From: Lucifuga dentata
Taxonomy: Eukaryota; Chordata; Actinopteri; Ophidiiformes; Bythitidae
Reading direction: 5' to 3'
Assembly (NCBI GenBank): GCA_014773175.1
Contig: VXCM01002169.1
Span: 124,001 to 188,000 of the forward strand
DNA length: 64,000 nt
In this document: positions 40,246 through 52,460 of the stretch, piece by piece
Layout: the number at the start of each line of letters is the position of its first letter
How positions within the stretch are numbered: position 1 is the first letter of the stretch
The notes under the pieces: generated by a model
Databases searched by the model: none
Told to the model about the DNA's origin: nothing
Seen by the model: the letters and a program-made list of their open reading frames with translations, nothing else
Translations under genes and position numbers: made by a program

Positions 40246-40518
40246 TTTTGAGCGGCATAGTGGTTAGCATTGCCTCACAGCAAGAAGGTCCTGGGTTCAA
40301 TTCCCGGCTGGGGCAGGGCCTTTCTGTGTGGAGTTTGCATGTTCTCCCCATGCTTGCATGGGTTTCCTCTGGGTGCTCTGGTTTCCCCCACCCACAAAAA
40401 CATGTATAGGTTGTGTGTGTGTTGTATGTCAGGACCCCCTCAAAAACAAGATGTGACATCTCAAGGGGTTTATCCCTAATAAGAAAAAAAATTGAAAAAA
40501 AAAAAANCAAAAAAAAAA
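40246..40518 (+). mobile_element. tRNA-derived SINE
   Basis: It contains a pol III A box (TAGTGGTTAGCA, 40258-40269) and a B box (GGTTCAATTCC, 40294-40304) at tRNA-like spacing. The SINE body follows, with TGTGTGGAGTTTGCATGTTC and GGGTTTCCTCTGGGTGCTCT as in widespread fish SINEs, and then an A-rich tail holding an N at 40507. It follows directly after a (TC)n tract and is somewhat diverged. Confidence 0.75.
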
Positions 40519-41507
40519 AAATAGAATGCTAGCTGATTCCCCTGTCCAGGCTCTGTCCTACAGTTACATCATCGAAAAGCGACGAAGCTAGGTTTTAGCT
40601 CGGAGGCTATCTTGTGCTTTATTTACATATATCTCAGGATTGCGTGGTCATAAAATGTCACGCTTGCTCATTTTGTTTGTGAGAATCTAAGCTTTCCATA
40701 GATATTCATATATCTCCATTTTATTAAGAAATGGTGATTATAAAACACCGCAAACACTACAACGGAAGGGTTATGTTTAAAAACAACTAGAAATTAGAAA
40801 TTTTTTTTTGTTTTTATCAATTTATCAAGTGAGAGAAAAAGATTAGGTTGGGTCCCGGGGGTGGGAATAGTGGCCCTTGGCTTGGCATGCTTGACATATT
40901 TTGGTCCTTGGGGAAAACTAGTTGGGGAACCCTGTCCTATGGTGACTGAAGCTAATTTATACACATCAACACTGGAAAGAAAACCATTTGCATACATATA
41001 ATTTTTGTGACCATAGCAAGGAGGAAACCAAGATCAAAATTGACACACACGTTCAAGTAATGGGGCAAACATATGGATGTGTGCACGCACACACACAGGC
41101 TGGGGAACATGTTTAATTACAGCCTAGGAAGCAAGTGACTCGGCTGAGAGAGGAAAAAAACAATCACTTGATAACAGTGACATTTACAATCTGCCTCATT
41201 TATCAAAAGCTGCCAAAGCAGAGTCAAAGAGGGTCATTACATAGTAAACACAGATTAACTCAACTCTCACAAAAACCACACAACCCACACAATATTTTAA
41301 TTCTGAGAAAACTGCAGATGTCAGCACACGTTTCTATGGACTCGTTGTCATTTAATTGTCTTGTTTTTATTACACACACCCCCCACAGTTTGTGTGTGTG
41401 TGAGAGAGAGAGCCAGTGTCAGTGCTAAATAGGTAGCACCTTCACTACGCATTTCCTCTGCCTCTGCCTATTATTTGTCTCACTTGGTGCACAATGTTTG
41501 CATGTAT

Positions 41508-41510
<3 letters not shown>

Positions 41511-41573
<63 letters not shown>

Positions 41574-41582
41574 GTGTGTGCG
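41511..41582. repeat. long (TG)n microsatellite
   Basis: About 35 units with one CG interruption near the right end, followed by CGCG. Confidence 0.95.
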
Positions 41583-43094
41583 CGCCAGCTTTAATGCTAA
41601 TAGCTAGTCGTTCACAGCTGAGATAGGATTTGACAACCATAAAGTGGTGTACTCTCGACCATGTGGATAATGTTATAGGTTGAACCTCTAGAGTAAACCA
41701 TGTTCCTATACACCTGTACTTACTGCAAGTCATTCTACTCGGTCCGAAAACAACTATTAAGCTCTCCCTTTCATTCACACATGCACACTTACATAGACAC
41801 ATCTATGATACAGGGAAAGGAGAGGCCCTTTTAAAATGTACAGAATTCCAAGTGTGTCTGCCTAGCAAATACTGGACCAGATGTCACTTCGAGTTTATTT
41901 CCCTTTGTGTGTGGAGGCGAAACACATATAGACCCACATCCACACTTTCCTCCGTATAAAAGAGCAAATATGGGGTGATTGGCTGGGTGTTGAGGATTGG
42001 AGAAGTCGAAGAGAGTCGGCCCTAGGATATTCTTCAACTGCTACTCTGCTCTATTGCTGCAGCTACGGGATGCTTTTGAGTGTCAGCAGCTGGCAGAGAC
42101 ACAGACTGCAAGGGAGAAGACAAAGATAAAGAGGATTCGGGGAAAAAGAGGAAGGATTGCATTTAATCTAGCAGCCATTTATTTTTAATAGCACACAGCT
42201 GCTTTGTTCTCTCTTTGATCATCAGCAGTTTATATTTACAATAACCCAATGGAAGCTATAGATACATATAATCACATACACAGGGGTGCCCAGAGCATGT
42301 GGTCCTAAACTCACAGTGCCTCTTTGATTTCGGCAGATTATTCCCCGACGCTTCAAAAAAAAACTTGTAGTAAAGGAGAGTTTGGAGAGATACAGATGAA
42401 GAGAAAATACACAGACAAGGAAGCTCTCTCTCTCTCTCTTGCAAACGAGCATTTAAAGGGGCTTCTGTGCAGCCTAGCATGCACGCATACTTACCTAAAA
42501 ACACAGTAACACCTCTCTTAATAAAATAAGGATTGCAAAGATTATTTAGGAAGACAAATCTTGCTATACTCATCCAAGATCCTCACTCAAAAATATAAAA
42601 GTCTTCACTCTAAAACCAAAGGCATATGTAAGCTGTGTTGAGCATACTTGCTCTCTTGCTGCTGCTTTACTGCCCACACTGTAATTACTGCTGTTACAGT
42701 TATTGCTGCTGCTCATGACTTCAGGTTTCATCAGTGCTGATGTGTACTTCTAAACACTTTGGAACTCTTATCAATCAACAAAATGCCATTATACATCCTC
42801 AAAGAGATTTTGCAAGGGCAAAAAATGTGTTTGCACTTTGCACTCTGTTGCTGCCATTGCCAGTCAGGCGGCGACTTTAAGCAATGGCCATTCATATATT
42901 CAGCCTTCACTTTGCCCTGAATGCACCGTTTCAATCTTGTAACCAGTGTTTTTCCACCCACTCAATTTTCATCATCAGCAGCCATTAGACCACAGCTTCT
43001 CATTCCAAGGAGTTTGCTCAGTGACATCAAAGATTATCTAATCTTCTTTGCTTCACTCCACAAGTATAAGCACTGAATAACTCATGTGGGATCT

Positions 43095-43940
43095 AAAATG
43101 TCAAAATCAATAGCAATTTTATATAAAGTTAAAAATTTGTTGAATGAGAAAGCATTGTATATTCTGTAATGTTCAATGATTGCTCCATACATCAATTATT
43201 GTGCAGAGATTTGGGGAATTGCAAAACACAACTCATACCAATCACATTTTCAAACTACAAAAAGAGCTATAACAATCATCAGCAAAGGTAATTATCAAGA
43301 ACCATCAAACCCTCTGTTGTTAAATTATAGATACTGAAGTTTAATCACCTTGTAGACTATGCCATTGCTCAGTTAATGTATAAAGTACATAAATATTTAT
43401 TACCAAAGAATGTACAGAGTATCTTTCAAAAGAGAGAGAGTTGCTACAACCTTAAAGGAAGTCACATGTTTAAGAAAATCAAAGTAAGAACAGACTTGAA
43501 AAATAGATGCATTTCAGTTAAAGGGGTGAATTTATGGAATAAGCTTGACAATGATCTAAAAACTTGTAAAACAATGGTCAAATTTAAGAAAATGTTTAAA
43601 CTGAATGTACTGAAGTATGAAGAAATATTGGTCCGACATCTTTTGTTATAAACACATGGGCATATAAATCTTATACAACTATTGCTTAGATGATGTGGAC
43701 TATTGCCTGTAAGGCGCATGTTTATGATGTTTAGTAAATGTTGAAATGTGAGAAAGGTAGGTGTAATAAGCTTTGGCTTCAGCCTACGCCTTTTTGGTCG
43801 CTGGTGAGATTTGATTTGTTGGTTTGTTACTTGGGGTTGTGTGTTTTGGAGGTGTGTTTGTTGGGAGCATTTACTATTTGTTTTTATTTTGTTTTTGTGT
43901 GCTACAGACCGAAATAAAGATAATAAGGAAGGAGGAAGGA
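43095..43940 (+). mobile_element. LINE 3' fragment (Rex1/L2-like reverse transcriptase tail)
   Basis: The plus strand reads IAILYKVKNLLNEKALYIL, then APYINYCAEIWGIAKHNSYQ, KRAITIISKGNYQEPSNPLL, LVDYAIAQLMYKVHKYLLP, FQKRESCYNLKGSHMFKKIK and ISVKGVNLWNKLDNDLK. This is the familiar C-terminal tail of fish Rex/L2-type reverse transcriptases. At least two frame changes break it; the last 91 codons (43376-43651) are still open. A T- and G-rich 3' UTR follows, with AAATAAAG and a GATAATAAGGAAGG-like tail near 43930. Confidence 0.75.
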
Positions 43941-44423
43941 AAGAAATAGGGTTGTTCTTACCATATGGCAGCTGTGCAATTCAGTTTTTTTGCGTAACTG
44001 CAAAGTTTGGTTAGAATGTCTTGAGATGCAAACATTGCCAACATTTCAAACTGTGCTGCAACACAATCACTGTTGCAGCTCACTATTTCACCATTTAAGC
44101 AGCCTCATCTCCTCCCATCCACACTTCTCTGGGATTTTTAAGGGCTCCCAGTACTTATAATATGTAAGACAAAAGGACAAACTCGTAAACATGTCCTGAA
44201 GAACTGGGGATCTTTTTATGCCACTCCATGGCGGTAGGGGGTGCAGCATGGCCACCAGTCATGTGCTACCAGAGGCGGCAGTTATTTAGCAATTAAAAGA
44301 ATGCATAGCAGACAGAAAAAGAGATGGTAAGTTCATCGTCTAAATCAGAGAAGGAAATACTACAATAACATTTAAATGCAAATGAACAAAAACAAAAGTC
44401 AAGCTCTGCCTGTTGGCTCCTCA

Positions 44424-44550
44424 CCGGTGATGCAACAAGCCACATGATATTTGGACCAACTGCAGCCAGGGGGAGGTATCAGAGGTNCCGGTGATGCAAC
44501 AAGCCACATGATATTTGGACCAACTGCAGCCAGGGGGAGGTATCAGAGGT
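44424..44550. repeat. 63 bp exact tandem duplication across an N (assembly join)
   Basis: Bases 44424-44486 and 44488-44550 are identical around the N at 44487. Confidence 0.85.
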
Positions 44551-45069
44551 AGAAAAGATTAAAAAAATGAAACCAAGTTTGACTCGAGGGTCCTTCACAA
44601 AGAACACCAAAAGTGCCTGAATCACTGCGATGTGAGCCTTGCAAGACATTTTTGCTCTGAACCTTTGCATGAATTATATTGGGGCCTTTATTCTCTCATG
44701 AATAAGTCATAACTCTGTTTCATGAGTTGTCGAACTGAACAAAATTTCCATCTAATATCTAACCTTAAATGAACCTAAACCCAACATACTCCTAATTCCT
44801 TAAGCCTATTAATCTTAAACTCATTTCTTCCCTTGAAGAAATGAAGACCATCCCAAATCCTACTTTGAAAATAAGCCCCCACTTCAAAGCTCTGAGGCAC
44901 AGTCCTGCGTGTCTGACCCAGTCTCCTCAGCACAGGGCCTGTCACTTACAGGCTGTTAGAACCAGCACTTAGCACAGACTTGCAGAAGGACCCAGAAATA
45001 GCCAGTTCACCAGCACAGCACCTGGTGGATTGCAGAGCGTTACTATTTTACACATTTTAATTTGTTCTC

Positions 45070-45310
45070 TTGTGACATGCTCTGTTACTGTCTCGGCTCT
45101 GTTAAAAACCCATCACTTGATCCCACTGATTTTAATAATTTTAGGCCATTTTCAGGCTCCCATTTTTAGCCAGAGTTCTAGAAAAAGCCAACCTGCTGGC
45201 TGGTATGAATTAAGACTCCACCTTTGAGAAGTTTAAAGCTTATTTTAGATTTTATCATGGTTCAGAAAGTACTTAAAAAAATAATGAAAGATTATTCTTA
45301 CTCCATCCTT
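45070..45310 (+). mobile_element. L2-like LINE remnant (reverse transcriptase N-terminal motifs)
   Basis: Across two frames the plus strand reads SVKNPSLDPTDFNNFRPFSG, followed after a stop by KKP and then by EKFKAYFRFYHGSEST. This follows the order of the conserved L2/CR1 reverse transcriptase start (LDP...NNYRPIS...LEK...FQSGFR..HSTET). It is a short, broken copy. Confidence 0.65.
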
Positions 45311-47834
45311 ACTGCTTGATTCTATGCAATGAAGCAGAATATTCCAATTGATCAATTATTTGTCCATTTATATGCTGCAAGTACGACACTTTTTTTTAAA
45401 TTAATATAATATCAATTTCTATTTGTATTGCAGATACCCAGATAAAGTACATCAAATGGGTGACCCTGCAAAAAGTTTTGAGCTAATTGGTGCCCTGCTA
45501 GAGTCAAGACAATCAGAGCTCCCAAAAGTATGAACACCTGATTTCAAACATTCAGCTTAGTCCACTGAAGGAACCTGTGTTGTCTTTAAATGCAACTTCA
45601 TCTTAAAAAATATAATAAATCAGCTCTTTCAGTCTTGTTTCCATAATTTCATGTGCATTCCTAATATTAGTCTATTTCTCTCAGGACTCTTTTGAAAAAG
45701 AGTTTTCCATCTCGAGAGACCATGAGTTATAAATTCAGGTCCTCTCCGCCTCCGTAACCCCCCCCCCACACAAGCTATCTACAAATAAAGACAGGAGCAT
45801 TATCTGCTGTCCTCCAGAGCCTCAAACCACCTGCAGCCAGCTGTCTCTAGGCAATCAGGGACGATTCAGCGATGAAATCAGAACAGGCTTAACACAGATG
45901 CTATCAATCACCCCTCATTTGTAGACAATACATATTACCTTGCCTCAGGAACCTCAAAATACACATGCAGCTGTTACTGACAACAACAGAATATATTGCT
46001 TTACCTGACAACACTCAGAGTATTGTTCAAGTCCATATTTACAGATCTGTAGATAGAAATCAGAGAAGTGAGAAGATTTTGGTGTCAAGTTTGACCTTTT
46101 TTTTTTGAGCTGACTGTCACAGGTCTGCTCAGCGGGTCAATGGCGCATGTTATACCTCTCGCTTTGTCTTATTTTCATCTCTATAGTTGACGGAGGCACA
46201 CCCACATCTCCGAAATCACATAAACTCTTTTTATATACTGTATATGTATTGCTTGTGTTCTTTTTATGTACAGTGGTTATACATTCTGAACTACCTGACA
46301 AACCAAAATCCACAATATGATTGCAGTTTTATTGCAAATGTAGCTGTAATGACAAGAACTCAAAGTGAAGACTAATATCTGATTTTTCCCAGCATCTCTC
46401 ATCAACAACAGCCTGTATGCATGAAGGCCTACAGGCCAATACAGACCTCAGAGTGCAGATCTATATGTGTCTATCAGCAGTGTGAAGTTTTGGTGATGCA
46501 CACCGTCAGACCACAATTACGTGCAGCAGATCAACTGAACGCCACCAGGAAAAGCCATCACACAAACTTCTGCGTTCTCATGCAAATCTAACTGGTTGGT
46601 TATGACTTGATATTCTACACAGTTTCCCTGTTTATGCCATTAAAATGATCATAAGCGTTGGAGACATTAAGATGCACTGGACACACTTCATTCATTTCCA
46701 AGAAAATTCATAAGATAATTAAAACTTCCCTCAACAAACTCCCTCAGGACAGTCTGCACATCAAATCTTGGCACATCCTCTCCATCTTTCTAGTGGCTCT
46801 ACAACTACTGCTCTACTTTGTCATGTAACTATGTTAGTTAAGTTTCATAGTTTAACATAAAACAAGAATTTGTGGTAGATAAAAAAACACAATTACTTTT
46901 TGGACAGTAAACAGGATCATAATGGGAATTCGTCAGTTAAGGGAACTATGTAGAGGCTTAAACAGAATTTTGTTTTGTTCCAACTCCAGCAGCAGTGACT
47001 TATGCTGAATACACAATATTCTGGGTGCTGTATATTAACACTGACGAGGCTGCACATTCCATGAGAGAATATTTTACTCCCAAAAGATGCTGGTGCACAG
47101 ACATTTCCAAACATCACTATGAGGAGGGAGCTGCTTTTAAAGGGAATGAGAGCCGCTGCGATTTGCCATGATTGTTACCAGCCCCTAACCACCCAGCTCA
47201 CCCACTGATAATGTATGATAATCAGTTCATCCTAAACCTACCCAGTTTCTTTGTGCACTATAGGTGTGCCACATGCCAAGCATGAAAATGCCAAAAGTGA
47301 TGCGCTTTCAGCACTATGCCATGATTCATCAAAATAGGCCCCAAAGCTAAAGGCACTGCCCCTCGCCATTAAGCCAAAGAGCAAGCTAAGCATGCTATAA
47401 TCATCTTTGCCTTTTCCAATTTTTCCATGTTTAGAGATGAAGTACAGAAGTGGAGGGTCTACACAGAGATGACATTTCAACCACTGAAGCAGCCCAGGAA
47501 ATAGATCAGCACAGCTGGTCAGTTGCTATACTGCAGGGTGACAATGCAATGGAGATGAAGGACAGGGTGCAAGACAACTAATACAGAACCAGTGAGGTCC
47601 ATCATTGCTATTGAAGGGAAGTAAAAGCCAAGCGACTGTCATCAGCGATGCAGCTTACCATACACGGCTGTCCTTTGACAGTTTAAAGAAAGGGTAGGGA
47701 GCCACTTTGGCAGTTTTGGGCTGGTTTGCTTGGTGCTGAAGTAAGAGAATGTCTTTATAATAAAATACCTGCCAGTCCAGTTTTATTACCTCCTAAGAAG
47801 TAGCAAGAGGATGATAAACTCCACAGAGGAAAAA

Positions 47835-47886
47835 ACTGTCTTCTTCAGCACCACTGTACTCCCACAGTGGTGCTGAAGAAGACAGT
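47835..47886. repeat. perfect 23 bp inverted repeat with 6-base loop
   Basis: ACTGTCTTCTTCAGCACCAC followed by TGT (47835-47857), the loop ACTCCC, and an exact reverse complement (47864-47886). There is no mismatch in the stem. The flanks do not extend the pairing. Confidence 0.9.
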
Positions 47887-48281
47887 ATATTTACATGCAT
47901 GAGTGTTGTCTGTATTGCAATTAAAGCATGAGAAAGAGACATATACATGGCCAGAATTAATAGTAATTATACACGACATTTGGAAAAAAATATATATATA
48001 GCTTTAATGCTAATATAATCAAAGCTTTAAAATGTAAATGCACTGGCTTGTTGACAGAGATTCCACAGGGTGATTGAAAAGTGAAGTTTCAGTTTAAGCA
48101 GCCCTGATTTGCTGCTGAACCAGCATGAGAGACTTGGTGAGTCTTTATCAGTAATGCTTCTAAAATGTCAATGAATGTTGACCCATGTAGAAGGTTTGAC
48201 TCAATGTTATATCGGCTCCCACTCAGGTATAACTTACTGCACCTGGGAGCCACATACATGAATATAGCCATATTTCAAATA

Positions 48282-49357
48282 CAGCGGCGGGCCGTGTATT
48301 TTATATCTAGGCCTTCAGTGCTATCCTCCCATAATTAAACCACCTTCAAATAGCCTCACCATGACACTAGGGCCATAGGCTGCATTATTCGATTTAACCA
48401 GCCCATGTTCACAGTGACAGAACGTTTACTGAGTGGAATAAAGTGGTTTAACATGAGGCTCAACACCTATGACAGTTACAACACACTAACAGCAGAGACA
48501 TGACTGGGATGTAGCATTATTACGCATTATGACAGGATGCAGCATCACAAATGGACATGGCACAGTCCAAATCAGTGTCATTACCAAAGAAACAAGAACA
48601 AACTCACAACAACCATCACGTTTACTCGTACGACCAGCAAATAAGCAAAAATGCCATAAAACACAAATAACACAAGCAGTATTCCACAGGCTTCTCCACA
48701 GATTCCAAAAATCGTAAAAAAACGTAAAAATCCATCAAACTTACCAAAGCTGCTCATCATCTGAAGACAAAGTCCATCCTGCTTTCTTTCTTTATAAAGA
48801 GTTTAAGGACACAGTTGCACAGTACATCAGTGCGTTTCAGTTCCAAAATGTGAAAAAAAGTGTTGCCATTTAGTCCATTTCTTCTCCTGCTTCAGCCATT
48901 ATATGTTAAAGACAACAGGACTAAGTAAAAGTCTAAACGAAAAATCTACAGCACCACATCTAAAAATCTAAACGTCAAGAAAGAAAGTTTAAATAAACAT
49001 TAACGCTCCATTATATGCTAGCTAGGTTTACTTGAGTTAGCTAAGCTAGCCGACCCTCTTCTTCTTCTCATGAATTTCTGGCAGGCTGCAGCTGTGTTGC
49101 AGAATGCTGTACTCCGATGACGTAGACAAGGCCAGCTAGAAGGCCTTGGCTCGTATACGCCCAACATGGCAAACTCGAAATCTGATTGGTTAAAATATGA
49201 CAATCAACAACATCGTCCCTTTAGCTTGAATAGCAGAGGGGATTCACTCGAGATTCTGATGTTCTCAGGCTAGACTTTTTTTCACCCGGAGACAGCACAG
49301 GGGAAAATCTGATTGGATAAAAGCTCTAATTTATATGAGATGCACTGGAAGCAGCCT

Positions 49358-49403
<46 letters not shown>

Positions 49404-49573
49404 GTACTGGTAGCAATGAAATGACGTTAATAACAAAACTGATGGGAATGAACTTTGTAAAATACAGAGCATTAATTAAAAATATATATTAAATTTTAAA
49501 AACATAATTTGATGATTCTGACCATCTCTAGGCCAGCAGAGAAGACCTTGCTGGCCCTGACGGCCCACCACTG
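48282..49573. mobile_element. non-autonomous hAT-type element (1292 bp) with perfect 8 bp duplication
   Basis: The element starts CAGCGGCGGGCCGT and ends with the inverted ACGGCCCACCACTG. The eight bases TTCAAATA flank both sides exactly (48274-48281 and 49574-49581). Short inverted ends starting CAG and an 8 bp duplication are the hAT signature. No transposase frame remains. A (GA)n tract lies at 49362-49400. The intact duplication suggests a fairly recent insertion. Confidence 0.85.
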
Positions 49574-50225
49574 TTCAAATATATGCCAGTGAATAACTTA
49601 ATAAATTAACCAGCTGTTGATACTGTTGATATGCACTGCATTTATTCAGTGGGTACAGATCTATTTTGATGCCATATCTCTAGTTTGTATGGGAACCAAA
49701 AACAAGTCAGTTCTCTTCCCCTGTCCTATCTTTGTACAGTATAGTGTTTAATCATACTGAAGAAGGAATATTGTGAGAGGTTGCCACTGTTTCTTGGTGG
49801 ACAAGTGTGGAGGACAGAAATGTCAGCTCCTTAGCTCACCAACAGACAGAAGAGGCAGATAACAGTTATAGGATAAAGCCTTGTCATGGCAACCCAACAG
49901 TGCTTCTTAATTCTTCATTGTTAAGCCAGCAACAAGTGGTTTTGAATACTGATGCAGTACAGGCAGATATACCAGGGCACAAGGGGCAGATTCTGGCAGA
50001 GTTCATGGATAAAGCTATCCTTGGCTGCCATAGTCATCTGCCTCAAAGTCACATGTGAACAATAGATGCCAAATGAGGCAGGCAGTTCCACCTCCTGTAG
50101 CACTGAATGGGCTCATTCTAGCTGGCTGAGTGCACACATGCAAATTTTTGTGCATCTGTGTGAATGAGAGGTCAAGCCTATATAGAGCATTGACAGTGGG
50201 TAAAGAAGCTTCTCAATGCCATACA

Positions 50226-50610
50226 CAGTGGGGTCCAAAAGTCTGAGACGACTATGAAAATGCTTCTATTTTGCATACTTTTTGAATTTAATACAAGATT
50301 TTTTTTTTATTACAAATGATAATATCATCTTAGCAATTTTGATTGAAAAGCTGAATCTTTGAAAAATGTACATGAATTTCTGAATATCTGAGTATTTGGT
50401 ATGCCCCCCTTTTGCTTTAATGACAGCATGCACTCGAGCTGGCATGGACTCTACAAGTTTGTGCAAAACCCTGATGACCCAAGTTATCCCAGCATGATTT
50501 GACAATGTTCCAAAAAGCTTCTTGTGATATCAGACTTTCTGATTATTTCCAGATTTACATAGAAAACATTGCAAATTTTCAATGTGGTCTCAGACTTTTG
50601 GATCCCACTG
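50226..50610. mobile_element. Tc1-mariner type MITE (385 bp)
   Basis: The left end CAGTGGGGTCCAAAAGTCTG and the right end CAGACTTTTGGATCCCACTG are inverted copies, with TA outside the right end and a slightly altered TACA on the left. The interior holds a remnant reading, on the minus strand, like the middle of a fish Tc1-type transposase (ARVHAVIKAKGG). It is non-autonomous. Confidence 0.8.
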
Positions 50611-52189
50611 TATGTAATCAACATTAACATATAAAGACGGGTGAAAGAGACAGCAGTTATGAGAGATGTGACATAAGGGCAAGAGAACATGAGGCATAGA
50701 AATAGTGAGGAAAGAAAGGCTGGAAAGCTGGACATCCAGAGACAGAGACAGAAAGAGAGAGAGAAAGAGAATGAACATGGGTAGTAGTAGATGATGTCAA
50801 GTGTTGTCCAGGCAGTAAGGTGGGTGGGGGGTTGGTGAATTCTCAGCATGGTTTCTAGCCCTGGGTGCATGGCAGCAGAAGAGAATGTAGAAAGGCTCAT
50901 TTAGATCCTTTCCTTTAAGGAAAGGCTGAAGCTTCTACAAACTCTAGTGCCTATGATAATACCTGCTGTCTAGAGGTGGACCTGCAGGGATGACACACCC
51001 GTGGGTTGTTCTGAATAGGAGCCATAGAGAAAAACCAGGGGGAATACAAATAGATGTGCAGTATAAAAAGACAGACGAGTGAAATGAGATTGCAGCAGGA
51101 CAGCATTGTGGTGCGCTGATGTTCGATGCTCACAGCAGCAACACATTTAGGAAAGTGCAAGGAGAGGTTTTATTTTCAGACATTCATAGGCAGTGAATAT
51201 ATTTATGCATTTATCAAGAAAGTGGTGACCTCCTTAATTATGGGATTATTCACAGCAGTTTCCTATGTTTTCAAGCTAATGTCCTGAAAAGGATAGCAAA
51301 CTCTTAACTGTCTGTTCATCATATGCAATCAGGGTTTACATATGTAGATGTGTGCTGCTTATAATATTTCTCAGAATATGTGAGAGTCTAATTCCTTATT
51401 GGGAATAATGATGTTTCCAAATATGTTCTTACACAGTGAATATTTGTAATGAGATCTCTAAGCTGCAGCATGTTGTGGTGAGGAAGGAGTGTGTTAATTG
51501 TGTGTGCTTATCCAAGCAGGCTAGGTAGTAAATGTATAATGGGGAAACAATGCAGTTGAGATCCAATGAAAGCAGGGGGTCCTCAGAATTATGAATAGAA
51601 TATGAACTGCACATAATTTTCACATGTTCACAGGCTGGTGTGTAAATTAAGTACTTATACTGTAGATGCATGAATAAAAATAAGGATTACAACATTATAA
51701 AGTAACAATTTACAATACACCACTATTGCCTTATCAAATCTGCTCAGTAGATGAACAAATGTAATTAACTTGTTTTTTTTTTGACATTTAATGTACCCCT
51801 TAATTACTCAAAATCTACTGTAGGTAACGTAAACAGTACAGTAAATGTCAGATAGCAGAGAAAACGGTGCCAAAACAGCTAATCTTTACAGCATTCTACG
51901 ATACTGTTTTCTTGGGAGGAACACATCAACTGCATATAGAAATGGTTTGGCCCAAAATAATGGCCAAACATCAGCTTCTCTTATTACCTTTAAAAATGTG
52001 CAGTTTTCCTAATGGACGGGGAGTCCAGACAAGCCTCTATCAAGAGAAAACACTTCTTGTCTGGTCCAAAGCACAAATAAACATTAACCTAACACAGTAT
52101 GGCTGTACAGTGACTCTGCTTCTCCTCATGTATGGTTGAGCAAGAGCTGTATCCACATCATCAACCATGATTCAAACATATTCTAAGTA

Positions 52190-52460
52190 GATGTTGCATC
52201 GCCATGCTGTATTGTGATTGTTTGTGATCTCATTGAACAGAATTTCTATAAACAGGCAAGGAGTGCAGAGGGTTTGATCCTTTGACCTCAGGATTGCATC
52301 TTCATTTTGCAGATGATGTAGTTCTGTGTTTAGCTAAAACCTGGAATGAATACCTATCCCATGTATCTTGGAAAACTTTGTAATCTTCCTAGAAAAAGTT
52401 AAAGGAAGTGGCTGGGGTGAAGGATATGGATGGATGGATGGATGGATGGAAGAATAGAGT
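52190..52460 (+). mobile_element. RTE-like LINE remnant: FADD motif joined to 3' tail
   Basis: The plus strand contains FDLRIAS-type and HLHFADDVVLC reading near 52280-52335. FADD is the reverse transcriptase catalytic box. Only about 80 bases later come GGAAGTGGCTGGGGTGAAGG and a GGAT repeat tail (52429-52451), which in this family belong several hundred bases downstream. The intervening RT thumb and C-terminal part is deleted. Confidence 0.6.
52429..52451. repeat. (ATGG)n tetranucleotide run
   Basis: Forms the 3' tail of the LINE remnant. Confidence 0.9.

Noticed and set aside
40258..40304. A and B boxes that could suggest a tRNA gene
   Set aside because: No cloverleaf can be drawn from the surrounding sequence, and the body continues as a known SINE type.
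41425..41802. 125-codon minus-strand frame
   Set aside because: Much of it is the His-Thr translation of the (TG)n microsatellite.
50484..50900. 138-codon minus-strand frame, one of the longest here
   Set aside because: It starts in a GA-rich low-complexity stretch and runs into the Tc1-type MITE. The composition explains the openness.
51867..52139. 90-codon plus-strand frame
   Set aside because: No motif or family match; it lies on the strand opposite the gene, within the intron.
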